Notes under the pieces: generated by a model | Database searches by the model: none | What the model was told of the DNA's origin: nothing | What the model saw: only the letters and a program-made list of their open reading frames with translations | Assembly: GCA_963971575.1 (NCBI GenBank) | Contig: OZ020618.1 | Span: 4,466,501-4,530,500, forward strand | From: Liopterus haemorrhoidalis | Taxonomy: Eukaryota; Arthropoda; Insecta; Coleoptera; Dytiscidae | Direction of reading: 5' to 3' | Length of the DNA: 64,000 nucleotides | Shown here: positions 42,800-53,833 of the stretch, one piece after another | Numbering within the stretch: the stretch's first letter is position 1 | How the letters are laid out: every line of letters starts with the position of its first letter | Program-made: the position numbers and the translations under genes

Positions 42800-43866
42800 T
42801 AGGGCCAATACAAAATCAAAATAAAGTGAACACAACACCCCCACCACAATAACTTCTTTCTTATTTATTTTATTATTTTTTTTTTTTTTAAATTTAATCC
42901 TGCTGATTACATATTTGTGCCTATTTTCATTATTGTTATGGAAAATTCTTTCAATGTAGCAAATGTTGGGAAAATTCTAAATACATTAAAATAAAATTTT
43001 GAATTATCTTACTTTTTATTAAAGAACACCTTCGACGTACTTTGGGAAACATGTATAGGCCAAAAGTATTCTATAGTTTCAAGAATTTCTGTAAATCCAA
43101 GAATTCCTCTAGGTCCAAGGATACCTTTCGGTTTTAAAAAGGCTCCATCTACTTTTCCATTAAATTAAATTGTCTTAAGAAGGAAAATCTAATACCGCAG
43201 TTATACTTCAATTGATCTTCAGTGATTTTACATCGTGTTTTTTACCCGTTATGTCTCTCATTTCTTGTGTAATACAAATTAATTAAATTTTTATTTTATA
43301 AAACTCATTTCTATTCAGGTGATTCAGTCGTGTTTTAAATATTAATAACCAAATTATATATGAATTGAGAATAACTGTAGTATAAATTTTCGAATATTTT
43401 TCATTGGTGTGAATGATATATTTATATAATTAAAAATAATTAAATACAATGTTCAACAGCGTGGTATCAACATAAACACGTATGCATTTTATTGATTTAT
43501 GTATTTTTTTTTTATTAATTGCGACCAGTAATTAACATAAATTTATAAAACTAATAACATAAATACGAATTGTAATTGTTAAATATTATAACAGTTTTTT
43601 ATCAACAAAAAATTGGAGTAGGAAACAAATTATTGATAAAATTTCTCGCAAAAACTACGCGGAAAACTTTTTGCTTCTATTTTTATTTCCGTTTTTTAAC
43701 CAGTAGTTTCCAAACTGTATTATGTATGGTTTGATAAAAAATGCTAAGGTACGAACTAGCGTCATAGAACTACTTCATTTTTTAGGTTTTTGTAGGTATG
43801 ATCAGAAACTCTTAAGGTAAAATTTTGATTTAACACTATTCGTTACATATGCGGTAGAGTTATATA
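42800..43866. other. intergenic, no gene found
   Basis: AT-rich. A lone family A left end (TTAGGTTTTTGTAGGTATGA) is at 43783-43803. Confidence 0.4.
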
Positions 43867-44759
43867 CAGTTGTGGCGAACTAATTAAGAACGGCAGGTGA
43901 AATTACAGACAATGTTCTCTAGTTTTAACTATACTCAATAAATCGCCAAATATGTACTAATTTTTATATGCCTTATACTATACACCAAAGTAAATATTGC
44001 ATCATCAAAAAATCTTCGGTCGTAAAATTTGTTTAGTTCAGTTCAAGCGTACATGTGCATGTTTCAATTGGCGATATAATTAGAAACGACATTGCAAAAC
44101 ATTATTTTGTGAAGTCTGAGCTGTGTCAACAAATAAAACACTGGTAAGAATTATTAATACAAGGGTTATAGTGGTAAAATCAATTTGGTTTTTTGTGTTG
44201 TAGGTTAAGTTTTTTTTTGTTGCCTATAAAACTGCATTTAAATAAAAATATGTCTTATGGAGTAATTGAAAATAAATTAAAATGTTCTAAAACTATGGTT
44301 TATAACGCGGTGCAACATTTTAATAAACATCACACCACAGAAAATGTAGCTAGACGTCGACGACCTCGAAAAACTTCAGAAGCGGTGGATCGACGAATAG
44401 TTCGATTAGCAAAAACTAATCCCTTTATTAGCTCCAAAGAAATTCAAAAGGAGATATTTGCTGAAGAACCTAATGCACTATCAGCTCGTTCTATCAGAGA
44501 AAGATTGAATGAGAACCAACTATTTGGAAGAGCTGTAAGAAAGAAGCCACTACTTTCATCAAAAAACAGGAAGGACAGGCTAGCTTTTGCCAAGGAACAT
44601 AAAGATTGGACTATTTCCCAATGGAAGCATATCCTTTGGAGCGATGAAACGATGCTTGGAGTCAGATGGAAAAAAAAATGTACGGGGCCCTTTTAACCAA
44701 TCAAAATATATGAATACATGCATATCACAAGATCGTTCTTAATTAGTTCGCCACAAATG
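43867..44759 (+). mobile_element. Tc1-like element, internally deleted, copy 3
   Basis: Both ends present (CAGTTGTGGCGAAC, and inverted with one change ending CCACAAATG at 44759), with TA at 43865-43866 and 44760-44761. It has the same central/C-terminal deletion as copies 1 and 2. It carries the longest surviving frame of the family. Confidence 0.9.
44250..44699 (+). CDS. open N-terminal half of a Tc1-like transposase
   Basis: An uninterrupted frame, with in-frame ATGs at 44193 and 44250. The family's own start (MGRKKSCAPGMRD) is deleted in this copy, so the upstream ATG gives unrelated residues and 44250 (MSYGVIENKLKCSKTMVYNA) is the better start for family sequence. Residues then cover the first HTH, the RRRRPRKTSEAVDRRIVRL linker with its AT-hook-like basic run, the second HTH (NALSARSIRERLNENQLFGR) and HILWSDE with the first catalytic Asp, ending soon after at GPF. 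The second and third catalytic residues are absent, so it cannot transpose DNA. Whether it is expressed is unknown. Confidence 0.6.
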
Positions 44760-44761
44760 TA

Positions 44762-45470
44762 TGTGGGGCAAAATTACGAAAATAGAAAATCAACTTTCCT
44801 GACGTCGGGAGAAAATAAAAATTAGCTTAAGCACTGAAGAAAGCGGATTCGTGCCTACATCGTTTAGTTTTTGATGGCTTAAACATTTGTATTTTGAAAC
44901 ATTTTACTTGCGAGTTTCTAGAAAATTTTGAAAACTGTTTTAAACGATTTAGAACTAGAAGAAGTGTGTAAAAAGTTTAAGATTTAGCATCTAAATGTAT
45001 AGAGGAGGAGGAAACAGCAATAAACAAGTAGAAACACAACACTCAAACATCGAAGCATTAGTAAAAGAGAATAGTAGATGACAAAGAGACCTAACAACAA
45101 ACATGTTCAAAATGTTTAATATTGACAATGGAAAACGATAACAGCATTCACACTAGACAAAGATAAGTGCTGCTAGTGAAATTGCAAGCAGGAAAAGGAT
45201 GGTAGACAGTTTTGGATTACAAAGGGAAGTTTTGCATGATGCTCATACAATACGAACCTAAGACGTACTAAGAGCGTCATTACAAGGGTGACTTCAGACA
45301 TAAGGTGTTATGTTCCAAGTGGAAATATTAGAAGAAATCACAAATCACTACTACCCTATTACATTTCACTTATATCTTCACTCTGAAATTGGAATTTCAT
45401 CATTTTCCAAACGACTGAATAGCCGTTACTCAGGTATAGTTCATAATGTAAAGAACGGTTATTAATTGTA
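44762..45470. other. intergenic, no gene found
   Basis: A-rich plus strand between 44990 and 45260 with no sustained frame. Possibly a decayed LINE region, not identifiable. Confidence 0.35.
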
Positions 45471-45745
45471 TTGAGAACTGACACGCTCGGATAGACAGTT
45501 AGGTGGTCAAATATTGTACTACGCGACTGTAGTACTGTTTGAAATTATTACATATGTTCTATTGTTGATTTTTTGTTAGAACGTCGAAAGATACATTTTC
45601 ATAAAATAAAAATGTACTGTGCTTAAATTAACCTGCTCCCTGTTAGCATATTCACAGCTGAATACTAGACAATTCATCCATATTGCCTTGTATTACAGCG
45701 CCGCCAACGGTAATGTCACTTCTAAATTGCAAAATATGGGAAACT
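45471..45745 (+). repeat. dispersed repeat D, compact copy
   Basis: TTGAGAACTGACACGCTCGG through TGTACTGTGCTTAAATTAAC to GCCGCCAACGGTAATGTCAC matches, inverted, the two outer parts of 62930-63700, where about 570 bp is interposed. It is non-coding. Confidence 0.7.
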
Positions 45746-45857
45746 CAGACTAGCCATGCCAAATTATTATAATTATTATTATTATTTTTTTTTTTTCTAG
45801 ATTAATTATAACACCAGGAATCTAAAAATTCAAACTGCAGGTTGCTATTTATCACCA

Positions 45858-46820
45858 TTTTTAGGGTTTTGTAGGTATGACCAAAAAAACCCTTATACCG
45901 TCATTTTGTCGTCTGTCTGTCTGTCTGTTCGGTAATTGTAGCCAAACAGCTAAACCCAGAGAGTTGAAATTTGGCATGCTTATACAACTCTTTGACCCGC
46001 ACATAGGAAAAATACTAAAACATCTAAAAAACATATCCCCCCTAAAAATATAAACAAATATGTGATCTTCGAAAAAAAAATATTTTTTTTTAAATTCTAG
46101 TAGGGTATCAAATGAGCCCTTGGTACGTGGATTAACGATCAAATTTTTATTTTTGCAAAATAAATTATTTTGAAGCGATTTTTGCCAAAATTGTGCATAA
46201 TTTTGTCCCACACCCTGTAGCCCAGATGGTTTAAACTAAAAATCTGAAAAAATTGTAAATGTAAATGTAAAAAGTAATGTACATTGGTGTGAACCGAAAT
46301 AGTACAACAGGAATTTTTGACCATTTTATGTTTTGGAAAAAAACGCATTTTTTGTGTTATTTTGCTAATAATGTACACAAGTTATACTTATGTAACACGC
46401 TAAACTATAAGGTGTATCGTGGTGTAGTGGTTATGTGGTGGCTTCTTACCCAAGTAAATCAGTTCGATCCCTGCGAGAGGAGACAATATTATTTTTAGAT
46501 TTTTTTTTTGCATTTTTATTTTATTTCAATTATTTTTTCAAAATTCAGTTATATTTTGGCAAATGTTGCATTAGATTAAAAAAAAAAATGATTTGATAAC
46601 AACCAATGGAAGCCATAGGCGCAATTTTCCAAAATCTTACTGAACCTTGCTTTATATAAAAATAAAATACTGCACATATTTAGAAACCTAAATAATGGTA
46701 TTAGGTATTCGATATTTTAACATAAAATTTGTTTTGGCATCTCAAATAATCATCATTCACTTACTAAATACCTGCGAAATCCTGAAATGTGTGAAAATTC
46801 ACACTTCACATCAATTTTTG
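45858..46820 (+). mobile_element. family A element, complete copy A4
   Basis: Reads in order: TTTTTAGGGTTTTGTAGGT with the AAAAAACCC return arm; three GTCT units; GCCAAACAGCTAAACCC and GGCATGCTTATAC; TGACCCGCACATAGG; the AACGATCAAATTTTTATTTT body; TTTTGTCCCACACCCTGTAG; the ATTGGTGTGAACCG core; a tRNA-like cassette (46411-46480); an AT-rich arm; the TTACTAAATACCTGCGAAAT end; and the GTGTGAAAATTCACAC hairpin. About 960 bp. No transposase is encoded. Frames 45861-46211 and 46139-46378 (minus) are not conserved among copies. Confidence 0.8.
46411..46480 (+). repeat. tRNA-like cassette of family A copy A4
   Basis: TGGTGTAGTGG (46420-46430) is a perfect RNA polymerase III box A, and AGTTCGATCCC (46461-46471) a near-perfect box B, at natural spacing. 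Arms pair poorly, so I do not call a tRNA gene. Confidence 0.55.
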
Positions 46821-47515
46821 ATATATGAAATTTTTAAATTCATCTGCGGGCTATCCAAATATATTTTCAATTTATGGAAAACTGAGACTTTCCACACCAA
46901 ATTCAATTTTTTTCTCTACTAAATTAAACACGATTAATCCAAAAATGTAATCCATAGGGCTCTATCTTTAATTATTTTTGAGTGGCAAATTTTGAATTTT
47001 TTAAATATCGCTTCAAACGCAAATTTTTTGCAAATTACTAACATTTTTCGATTAAAACTTCACAAAAAAAAATATTAGAGCGTTGTAACCATTACCCAAT
47101 TGTCCTGAAACAATTAAATAAATAATTTTTGATGGTACAATAACAGTAACTTTATTTTTCTAATTATTACAACACTGTTAGTCACGTCCTAAAAATACAC
47201 AGCACAGTATATTTTTTGCAATGTTTGCAACACTGCTACCCTCGTATCGGTGCTCACTTCAGTATGCAGAAGTTTTATTTCGTTTTTGTCCTTTTTTACT
47301 GCAGGACGTAAAAATATCCCTGTTTTATATTAGATACCGTTACGTGTTACTATGAATATATTTAATTTTATAAAACTACTACTGCCAATTGGCCTTTTGT
47401 ACCAAAATATATTTAGATTCTTGTTAAATTTAATTGAAAATATTAAACTAATTTGACAGGTGACTGATGATTGTATTTATTTAATTTTCTACTAAACAAG
47501 ACAGCTAGTTTTGTG
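46821..47515. other. intergenic, no gene found
   Basis: No assignable signal. Confidence 0.35.
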
Positions 47516-47519
47516 CTTC

Positions 47520-47845
47520 ATGGCAGATCAAAAGTAATCAAAATTGAATGAGGAGTAAGACAAGGAGATACAATTTCCCCTAAACTATTTACTGCAGTTT
47601 TAGAGTATCTGTACAAAAGTTTATCCTAGGAAAACAAGGGCATTCAAATAAAAGGTGGCCGACCGGCGTAGCGTAGTGGTAACACACGAGCCCTGCGTTG
47701 CTAAGGTCTCGGGTTCGAATCCGGTTCCGGCATGGAATTTTCATTACATAAAATTAGAATTGTCCTGAGTACCAAAAAAAATAAATAAAAGGTGTGAGGC
47801 TAAATCACCTGACATTCGCCGATATTATTGTTTTCGTGTATTTCC
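47520..47845 (+). pseudogene. RTE-like LINE reverse transcriptase fragment, split by a SINE
   Basis: Plus strand gives GVRQGDTISPKLFTAVLEYL before the SINE, then GIQIKG joined with VRLNHLTFADDIIVF after it. These are RT blocks 4 and 5 of RTE/CR1-type elements: GVRQGD..SP.LF, and FADD, holding two catalytic Asp residues. A stop (E.GVRQG) and a stop at SLS.EN show decay. Removing the SINE and one copy of its TSD restores a continuous frame across the junction. Confidence 0.85.
47658..47782 (+). mobile_element. tRNA-derived SINE with 12-bp TSD
   Basis: AAATAAAAGGTG is exactly duplicated at 47646-47657 and 47783-47794. The 125-bp insert has a tRNA-like head (TAGCGTAGTGG box A; GGTTCGAATCC box B), a CATGGA joint and a short tail ending in an A-rich run. 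The head is shared with 1497-1570. The TSD length fits LINE-driven insertion. Confidence 0.88.
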
Positions 47846-48910
47846 TGAGGTCCTAATTGACTTGTAAACATATTTTGAAACAAAAAAAATTTTGAAAATT
47901 TTTCATAATTTTTTTAATTTTTTGAAAAATCCTAACTAAAAACTGGTTAGGGATAGAAATATGCGGTTTGAAATTTTAAAATCCTCCTACATTGTTTAGT
48001 CTAAAAAAAAATTTGGGCTGTAATAAACCCATTATTAAGTTTTGTACAGGCAGTTATCCAAAATCCTTGAAAATGGCCAAAAATCGAAAAAATCGTAAGG
48101 GGTACCCCTTACGATATTTTCGATTTTCGAGCCAAAATTTTTTGTCTCCGATTTTATTGAAAATTGGTATAAGTATGTATTTTTGGCCATAGATCAACAA
48201 AATTTGGTCCATTTTGAGCTTAAAATTATATTTTGGCTAAAATCGGAGCCAAAAAAATTTTGATCAAAATTTAAAAATTATACATTTTTTTTTTTTATTG
48301 TTTTATTGGCAAATTGGTATACTTATACAGTTTTAGCCTTAGATCACAAATATATGGTCACTTTTGAGTTACGGTCTAGAATTTTAAAAAATAAAACATT
48401 AAAATAACCCGCGAAAAAATCAGGACTTAAACTGAGAAATTATTCCACATCCACCGTATTCACCCGATCTCGCACTTTCCAATTTTCACCTATTTATGTC
48501 TATGGAACATACACCCAGAGAAAAAAAAAATAAATAAATATCACCCATGTAGAAAATCACCTGATCAGTTATTTTAAGTCAATAGCACAAAACTTTTATA
48601 GAGTGGGTATCGAAAAATTACTACAACGTTGGGAAGCCGTAACTCTAAAACTAGGAAAGCATGAATTATTTAAGTATTTTTTTCATAATCTTCACCCCAA
48701 TATTAGCTTAAAAATATATTTTGGTTAAAATCGGAGTAAAAAAATTTTTGATAAAAATTTCAAAATTTTAGAGGAAATTGTTTTTTTTTTTTAACATGTG
48801 TACTTATACATTTTTACCCTTAGATCACAAATATATGGTCACTTTTGAGTTACGGTCTAAAATTTGACATTTACGGCAAAAAAAATAAAAAACAAGATAG
48901 TTCACAAAAT
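47842..48910 (+). repeat. family E repeat, copy 2, in two blocks
   Basis: 47842-48410 and 48630-48910 match successive and partly overlapping parts of 3300-4015. Between them lies a mariner fragment (48430-48655). A short palindrome (TAAGGGGTACCCCTTA) occurs at 48097. It is non-coding. Confidence 0.7.
48430..48655 (+). pseudogene. mariner transposase C-terminal fragment
   Basis: Frames give HPPYSPDLALS-like sequence, then, after frame changes, a THVENHLISYFKSIAQNFYR piece and VGIEKLLQRWEAV. This is the mariner C-terminus from the third catalytic Asp region on; the Asp itself falls in a disrupted codon run. Everything upstream is missing, and the fragment is enclosed by family E repeat. Confidence 0.7.
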
Positions 48911-49864
48911 GAAAAACAATAAAAATTGTTCATAATAAGAAGACAATTTTTTTATTCAATGCATTTTTTTCAATTAGATGAGTATTTGGGGAGTAACAGG
49001 GGTGAACAAGCAGATTTTAATAAGATATACTTTGGGGAGCTATGAGCAGAGCTAGCTATAAGGTACGACGCTGTCAGTGTCTTTCTTAATTTGAATTGTG
49101 AATGCTACTTAATTTTCACGTACAAATTTAACGTTAAGTACTTTAACGTTATTTCTAATTTATAATTTTGAGTTTGTTAATACAGAATTACTGTACAAAA
49201 TTTTATTCAGATCGGTAAAAATGCCTAAAGTGTCCAGGACTTTTAATATTACAGCGGTGTAAAAATGTTCAAGCGTATTATTTTATTAAATTTTATAATA
49301 TTTATTTATTTATTTTGTCCATTTTTATTCCATGGTTGTTCTTAAAAATGTTTCTCTCTATTCAGTAAATCAAGTAATATATTTATCTAAGAGATACGGG
49401 CATTATTTCACAATAAAAATTTAAATGGAACATCCCCCTAATAATTCTTGAAAAAGAATGTGAATGCATGCGATATATTTACAGAAGACAGAAAGTAGCA
49501 AATCTTTTTAGCGATGTTACAGAAGCTGTAGCTCGGAGATTGTGCAGTACAACTTTAGGTTTTATTTATAAACTTCCTTTCTGTGAGAGATTCACTACGG
49601 AACATTAAAAATGCGGGCTATGTCGGCGTACAGTCTTCCCTACATACACATACTCAGCAAACTTTATGGCTAAAATATTTTAACACACAAAAAAACATAG
49701 TTTTTTACCGCAAAAGAAAAACTGCGGCATGGCTTAACATAATTAGAATGAAGTAGAAAATACACAGCAACAACCTAGTTTCTTATGTCTTTTAAATAAC
49801 GTGTGATTCAAAAAATTTGTCAGAGTAGGCAAAGAAAAATATCACGTATGTCTTTGATTAAATT
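48911..49864. other. intergenic, no gene found
   Basis: No assignable signal. Confidence 0.35.
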
Positions 49865-50300
49865 TTGAAAGTTAAAACAGATAGGGCCATGCTCATAATC
49901 TTGTACTTAATCTTAGTAGCACTACTAAAACAATGCAAAGGTTCGCTTCGTCAAATTTTGGTAATGAAGCACCATCAGAAAAGACTGTTTACAATTGGTT
50001 TGCAGAATTTCGTCGTGGTCGTGCGTCTGTCAGTGATGAATCTCGTGAAGATCGACCAAAATCAGTTATGATTCAAACAAACATCGATGCTGTGCGCAAA
50101 ATGATTGAAGAAGATCGGTATGTGACTTACCGTGAGATAGAGGCATCGTTTGGCATATCGCAGACTGTAATACATTCGATTTTGTATGGACATTTCGCTG
50201 TGAAAAAGATCTATTCCCGATGGATTCCCGCAAAAGGCGTGTTGATTGGTGTAAGGGAATGCTAAAAGAATTCAAGCTAGGCACTGCAAAATCTTTTCTT
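49865..50300 (+). pseudogene. mariner transposase, N-terminal DNA-binding half
   Basis: The 110-codon open frame (49933-50265) reads FGNEAPSEKTVYNWFAEFRR, GRASVSDESREDRPKSV, a second HTH YREIEASFGISQTVIHSIL and AVKKIYSRWIPAKG, then deteriorates. A matching upstream piece lies in another frame from about 49890. This order is the two-HTH DNA-binding region of mauritiana-type mariner transposases. The catalytic domain is entirely missing. The remnant ends in a VREC..LKEFKLGTAKS-like piece near 50300. It is the best preserved mariner frame in the window and could still be translated, but I see no promoter. Confidence 0.82.
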
Positions 50301-50523
50301 TCTTAGTTTTTGTAAAAACTTAAAAAGTAGTCCTCGTAGTACAAGCTAGTAACGCATCTTCCATCTCTTTTAACATATTGTACAGTGCATATGTCCATCT
50401 CTTTCTACCGACAACGGAAAACGTTGCCAAACGTACTTCTCTATTACTTAAAAGATCATAGTATAGAGATTATGAACACTAGTAACGTTAACATCACACT
50501 TTTTCATTTTAACAAGAAACGCT

Positions 50524-51035
50524 TAATTGAAATATTTAGTAAAAGATTATTTCAAAAAACTGACAGTACCAATTTTCACATACGCCTCAGAATCCTGGAC
50601 CACTACAGAGACGCACAGGTCTAAACTAAGAAGCTCCAAAATAAGATTTATAAGGAAAATCGAAGGTAAAACAAAATTGGACAGAATAAGAAATGAAATA
50701 TTTAGAGAAAATCTAGACACAAAACCAGTAAAGACTATAATAGAAGAAGGACAGTTAAGATGGCTGGGACATATACACAGAATGAGTGAAGACAAAATAG
50801 TAAAAAGAGTTTATGAAGCAAGAACAATGAAGAAAGTTAGACCAGGAAGACCGTGAAAAATCTAGCACCAAGAAACAAAAGAAGCTGCAACGAAGAGAGG
50901 CGTAAAGTGGGAGGAGATAAGAAAATATACAAAGGACAGAACACGATGGAAAGAAGTATGGAGAACAACACCAGAAAATAAGTAACTCGTCTATAGCCTT
51001 ACACCGCAAGGTAGAAAGGCTTCATGATTAAGTAA
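50524..51035 (+). pseudogene. RTE-like LINE, C-terminal end and 3' UTR
   Basis: 50527-50856 reads FKKLTVPIFTYASESWTTTE, a SKIRFIRKIEGKTKLDRIRN segment and LRWLGHIHRMSEDKIVKRVY before a stop, then, past it, KRGVKWEEIRKYTKDRTRWK. YASE.WT, RKI.GKT..DRIRN and LRWLGHI.RM are hallmark C-terminal motifs of RTE/craniofacial-type LINE ORFs. Only one in-frame stop interrupts, so it is younger than most LINE pieces here. The tail at 50995-51040 ends with a TTAAGTAAGTAA run. Confidence 0.85.
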
Positions 51036-51039
51036 GTAA

Positions 51040-52279
51040 AAGATTATGAACATGGCTCATAATGTTTAGATCCAACTTTAGTTATCTTCGAATCTCTCTT
51101 TATTAGAATCTTCAGAACTACAAATATCTTTTGTACGGGTCATTTGAAATCGTCATAAGGGTCCCTGTGTGACCCGCGGAACATACGTTCGCCATAATTG
51201 AAATAGGGCCAAAGTAGTGAATTTTTCAAATCAACCCTGTACTTAAACTTGCATTGAAATACATTGTTGTGGCTTTATATTAAGTATTTCGATTTTTGAA
51301 ATAACTAAATTTGAAAGGTAATTTGTTATTATAAGCGATAAAGCCGGATCTGGTGCATAAAGGCTTCCAGTTTGCAGCTGGGGTTGTGATGATATGAACG
51401 CTCGGTTCTGAATAGTTTTAGGGACGCGATCTAGTGTCTGCAGCACCGACATCAGTCTGGACAAACAATAGCTCTGGCGCCCTGGCTAATTGCATGCTCA
51501 ATTACTCACCGTAATTAATACACTCATTACTCAATTAAGCAACTCTTTACATCTGAACGCCGAATACTATTCTCTCACTCCCTCTACGACTCACTTTACC
51601 CATTATCAAATTACTTTTTTCAACTTTTAAACACACACGAAATATGAGAATACTACAGAGTTTGATTGAAATTTATATATGGTCGAATTGAAAACAATTA
51701 ATATGAATGAAAAAGTTTTTATATAAACTCTAATATAGCATAAAAAAAGAAAGAAGTATTGGTATATTTGTTGCCAGACAATACAAAAATATACCGTGGT
51801 AAACATCTCGTGAAAAAGCGGTCTTAGACAGTACACTATGATAGACAAGAACAGTCTAATAGCGCGTCTACATCGAGGCAACATGGTGGCGTGCGACCGC
51901 TCGACATGTCGCATGCTACCAATGTGCAGCGGTCTGATGGAAGCCGTGCGACATGTTGCTCGTTCCCGTTACTTGGCGGTAAACATCAAAGAGTTTTCGT
52001 GCGACACGCTACCACTTCTGAAAGCCACATGTTCGCCATTTTGATATTTGATAGTTGTTATTATAGAAGTATTTGTTTTTTAAATTAACTAGTGTTGTAA
52101 GCGTTGCTGTACCATCAAAAATTATTTAGCAACTTAAATTTATTTAAAGTGAGTAAAAATTTAAATAGAATAGATGTAACACTAGTTCAATTGAAGTTTC
52201 TTAAAAACCATTAAGGATATTTTCCAAATTTATAATCCTATTGTTTCTAAATTTTAGGGGTTGTTATACTTGTTTGTTA
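51040..52279. other. intergenic; GC-rich patch at 51849-52035
   Basis: Mostly AT-rich and unassigned. The patch is notable for repeated CGACATGTCGC, GCGACATGTTGC and GCGTGCGACC phrases, perhaps part of a MITE related to the Harbinger-like unit at 38328. Its ends were not defined. Confidence 0.35.
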
Positions 52280-52868
52280 GTTAATTACCAACGTCCATAG
52301 CGTGCATACATTAACAATTTGGCGACCATTTGATTTTGCATAAATTTCTAATTTCTGTAGTGAAACAAGTGAATCTGTGCAAGGTGATTTGGAGTGCGAA
52401 AATGTGGACGTGGCTACTATTTTAAGGTTACCGCCATATTGTTGTGTTTTAAACCCTATAGAACTAATATGGAGCCAATTAAAACGTAATGTACGCCGGA
52501 AAAATACAATACCGACAGAAAGTGACACTGTACTACAATTAATTTATCCATTAGCGTCCATTGTACTCGCATGAGTACAGAAAATATTGAGACATTCCTT
52601 AACCGCTACCGCCATCTATAGTTGGATAGTTGATTTTATTTATTTTTTCCAAAAAAAAATCTTTGGGCGCAAATGGGTTGAAGACGAAACATGTGCAATA
52701 AGTAGTGATTTGTGGAAAAAATGGGTAGAACATGTAAAGACAATTGAAACAATTTTTTTTTTTATAAATCCACCAAATAAATCTTCAATATTTATTAATT
52801 TAAATGACAGTGGTAGTTACAAAAACTCTGGTAGTGATATAAACAATAATAATAGTGATAATGATTAA
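52280..52868 (+). pseudogene. Tc1/mariner-superfamily (DDE_3-type) transposase C-terminus
   Basis: 52400-52520 reads VATILRLPPYCCVLNPIELI and WSQLKRNVRRKNT. The LPPY..LNPIE.IWSQLK block carries the final catalytic Glu of this group. After a frame change, 52587-52868 gives DLWKKWVEHVKTIE and an acidic, Ser/Asn-rich tail (DSGSYKNSGSDIN) ending at a stop. That matches the usual end, a helical W..C..HV segment and low-complexity acidic tail. The first two catalytic Asp residues would lie upstream of 52290, where I see only broken frames. Inactive. Confidence 0.75.
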
Positions 52869-53059
52869 TATTTTAATAATTTTAAATTACCATAAATTGA
52901 CAAGTTCAAAAAAATAATGATTTTTTTGTGTATTAATGTACGTATTTCATATAGACTATAAAGACTTTAAAACAAAACGATTTTTAAATATGCCTATATT
53001 TATAATTCAAATATAGCCAGTCCTAAGCCTGATAAAAATGTGAAGGAATGTCATGTGAG

Positions 53060-53833
53060 TATAGGGGAAACTTCCTAAGCGCCCTGACATCTGGTGGCAA
53101 TTTGCGGAAGATACGAAAGTGATATTGTTTTGTTTTGTTCAATGGAGAAATACGTGTTTTTTTGTTGTTTGTGTTTTATTTTTGTGAATCATGAAAAAAG
53201 AACAAACAATTTTGTTGTGTGCCGCAATGTAAATTGTGAATAAGGAAGAATCCCTCTTAAAGAATCCCCCATAATTTACCTAAATCGAATAAAATATCAA
53301 TTGATACGACGTTTGGAGGCAGAGAGAAAGGGGATCGTAGGTTTTTATGGACCCAAAAACTAAAAATGGGCAAAAATCCAAGCCCATGCATGCACTTTTT
53401 ATGGAAAGTGATTTTTTACGTCCAAGAAAAGACTGAAAAAAGCACTTACCCCACCCAAAATTTGCCCAAATCATCAGTTGATATATTAAAAGGCCCTACT
53501 ACTTTTTCAGGCAGAGATATTAATTTATACTGATATATTTACCATATTTTTGTTGCTATTATATTGACAGGCAGTCAAAAAGAATTAAAAACACAATGAA
53601 AAACTAAAAATTTCCTTGAAATTTCTTTAGAATAGTAATTCATTACATATCTTGTAAATCGTAGATTACCTCTAAATAAAAAAAAATCTCGGAAAACAGG
53701 AAAAATACAACTGTTAATTTTCACCAATTTCATCATTTCACCAACAAATACAGGAGTAAAAGTTAAATGTCACTTTCAAGTGTTCCAGCTTTGCCGCATA
53801 TGGCACTGCGATCTTAAAAAGTTTCCTCTATAT
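53060..53833. mobile_element. inverted-repeat element, possibly P/THAP-like
   Basis: TATAGGGGAAACTTCCTAAG and inverted TATAGAGGAAACTTTTTAAG frame 774 bp. Near the left end, a frame reads FCCVPQCKL. CCVPQC is the usual start of a THAP zinc finger, found in P-element transposases, but the remainder of the finger is not intact and no DDE region is seen. The classification is tentative. Confidence 0.4.

Noticed and set aside
45858..46820. Family A as a standard Helitron
   Set aside because: No TC start and CTRR end, and the two ends carry an inverted motif; a Helitron origin is not excluded but not supported.
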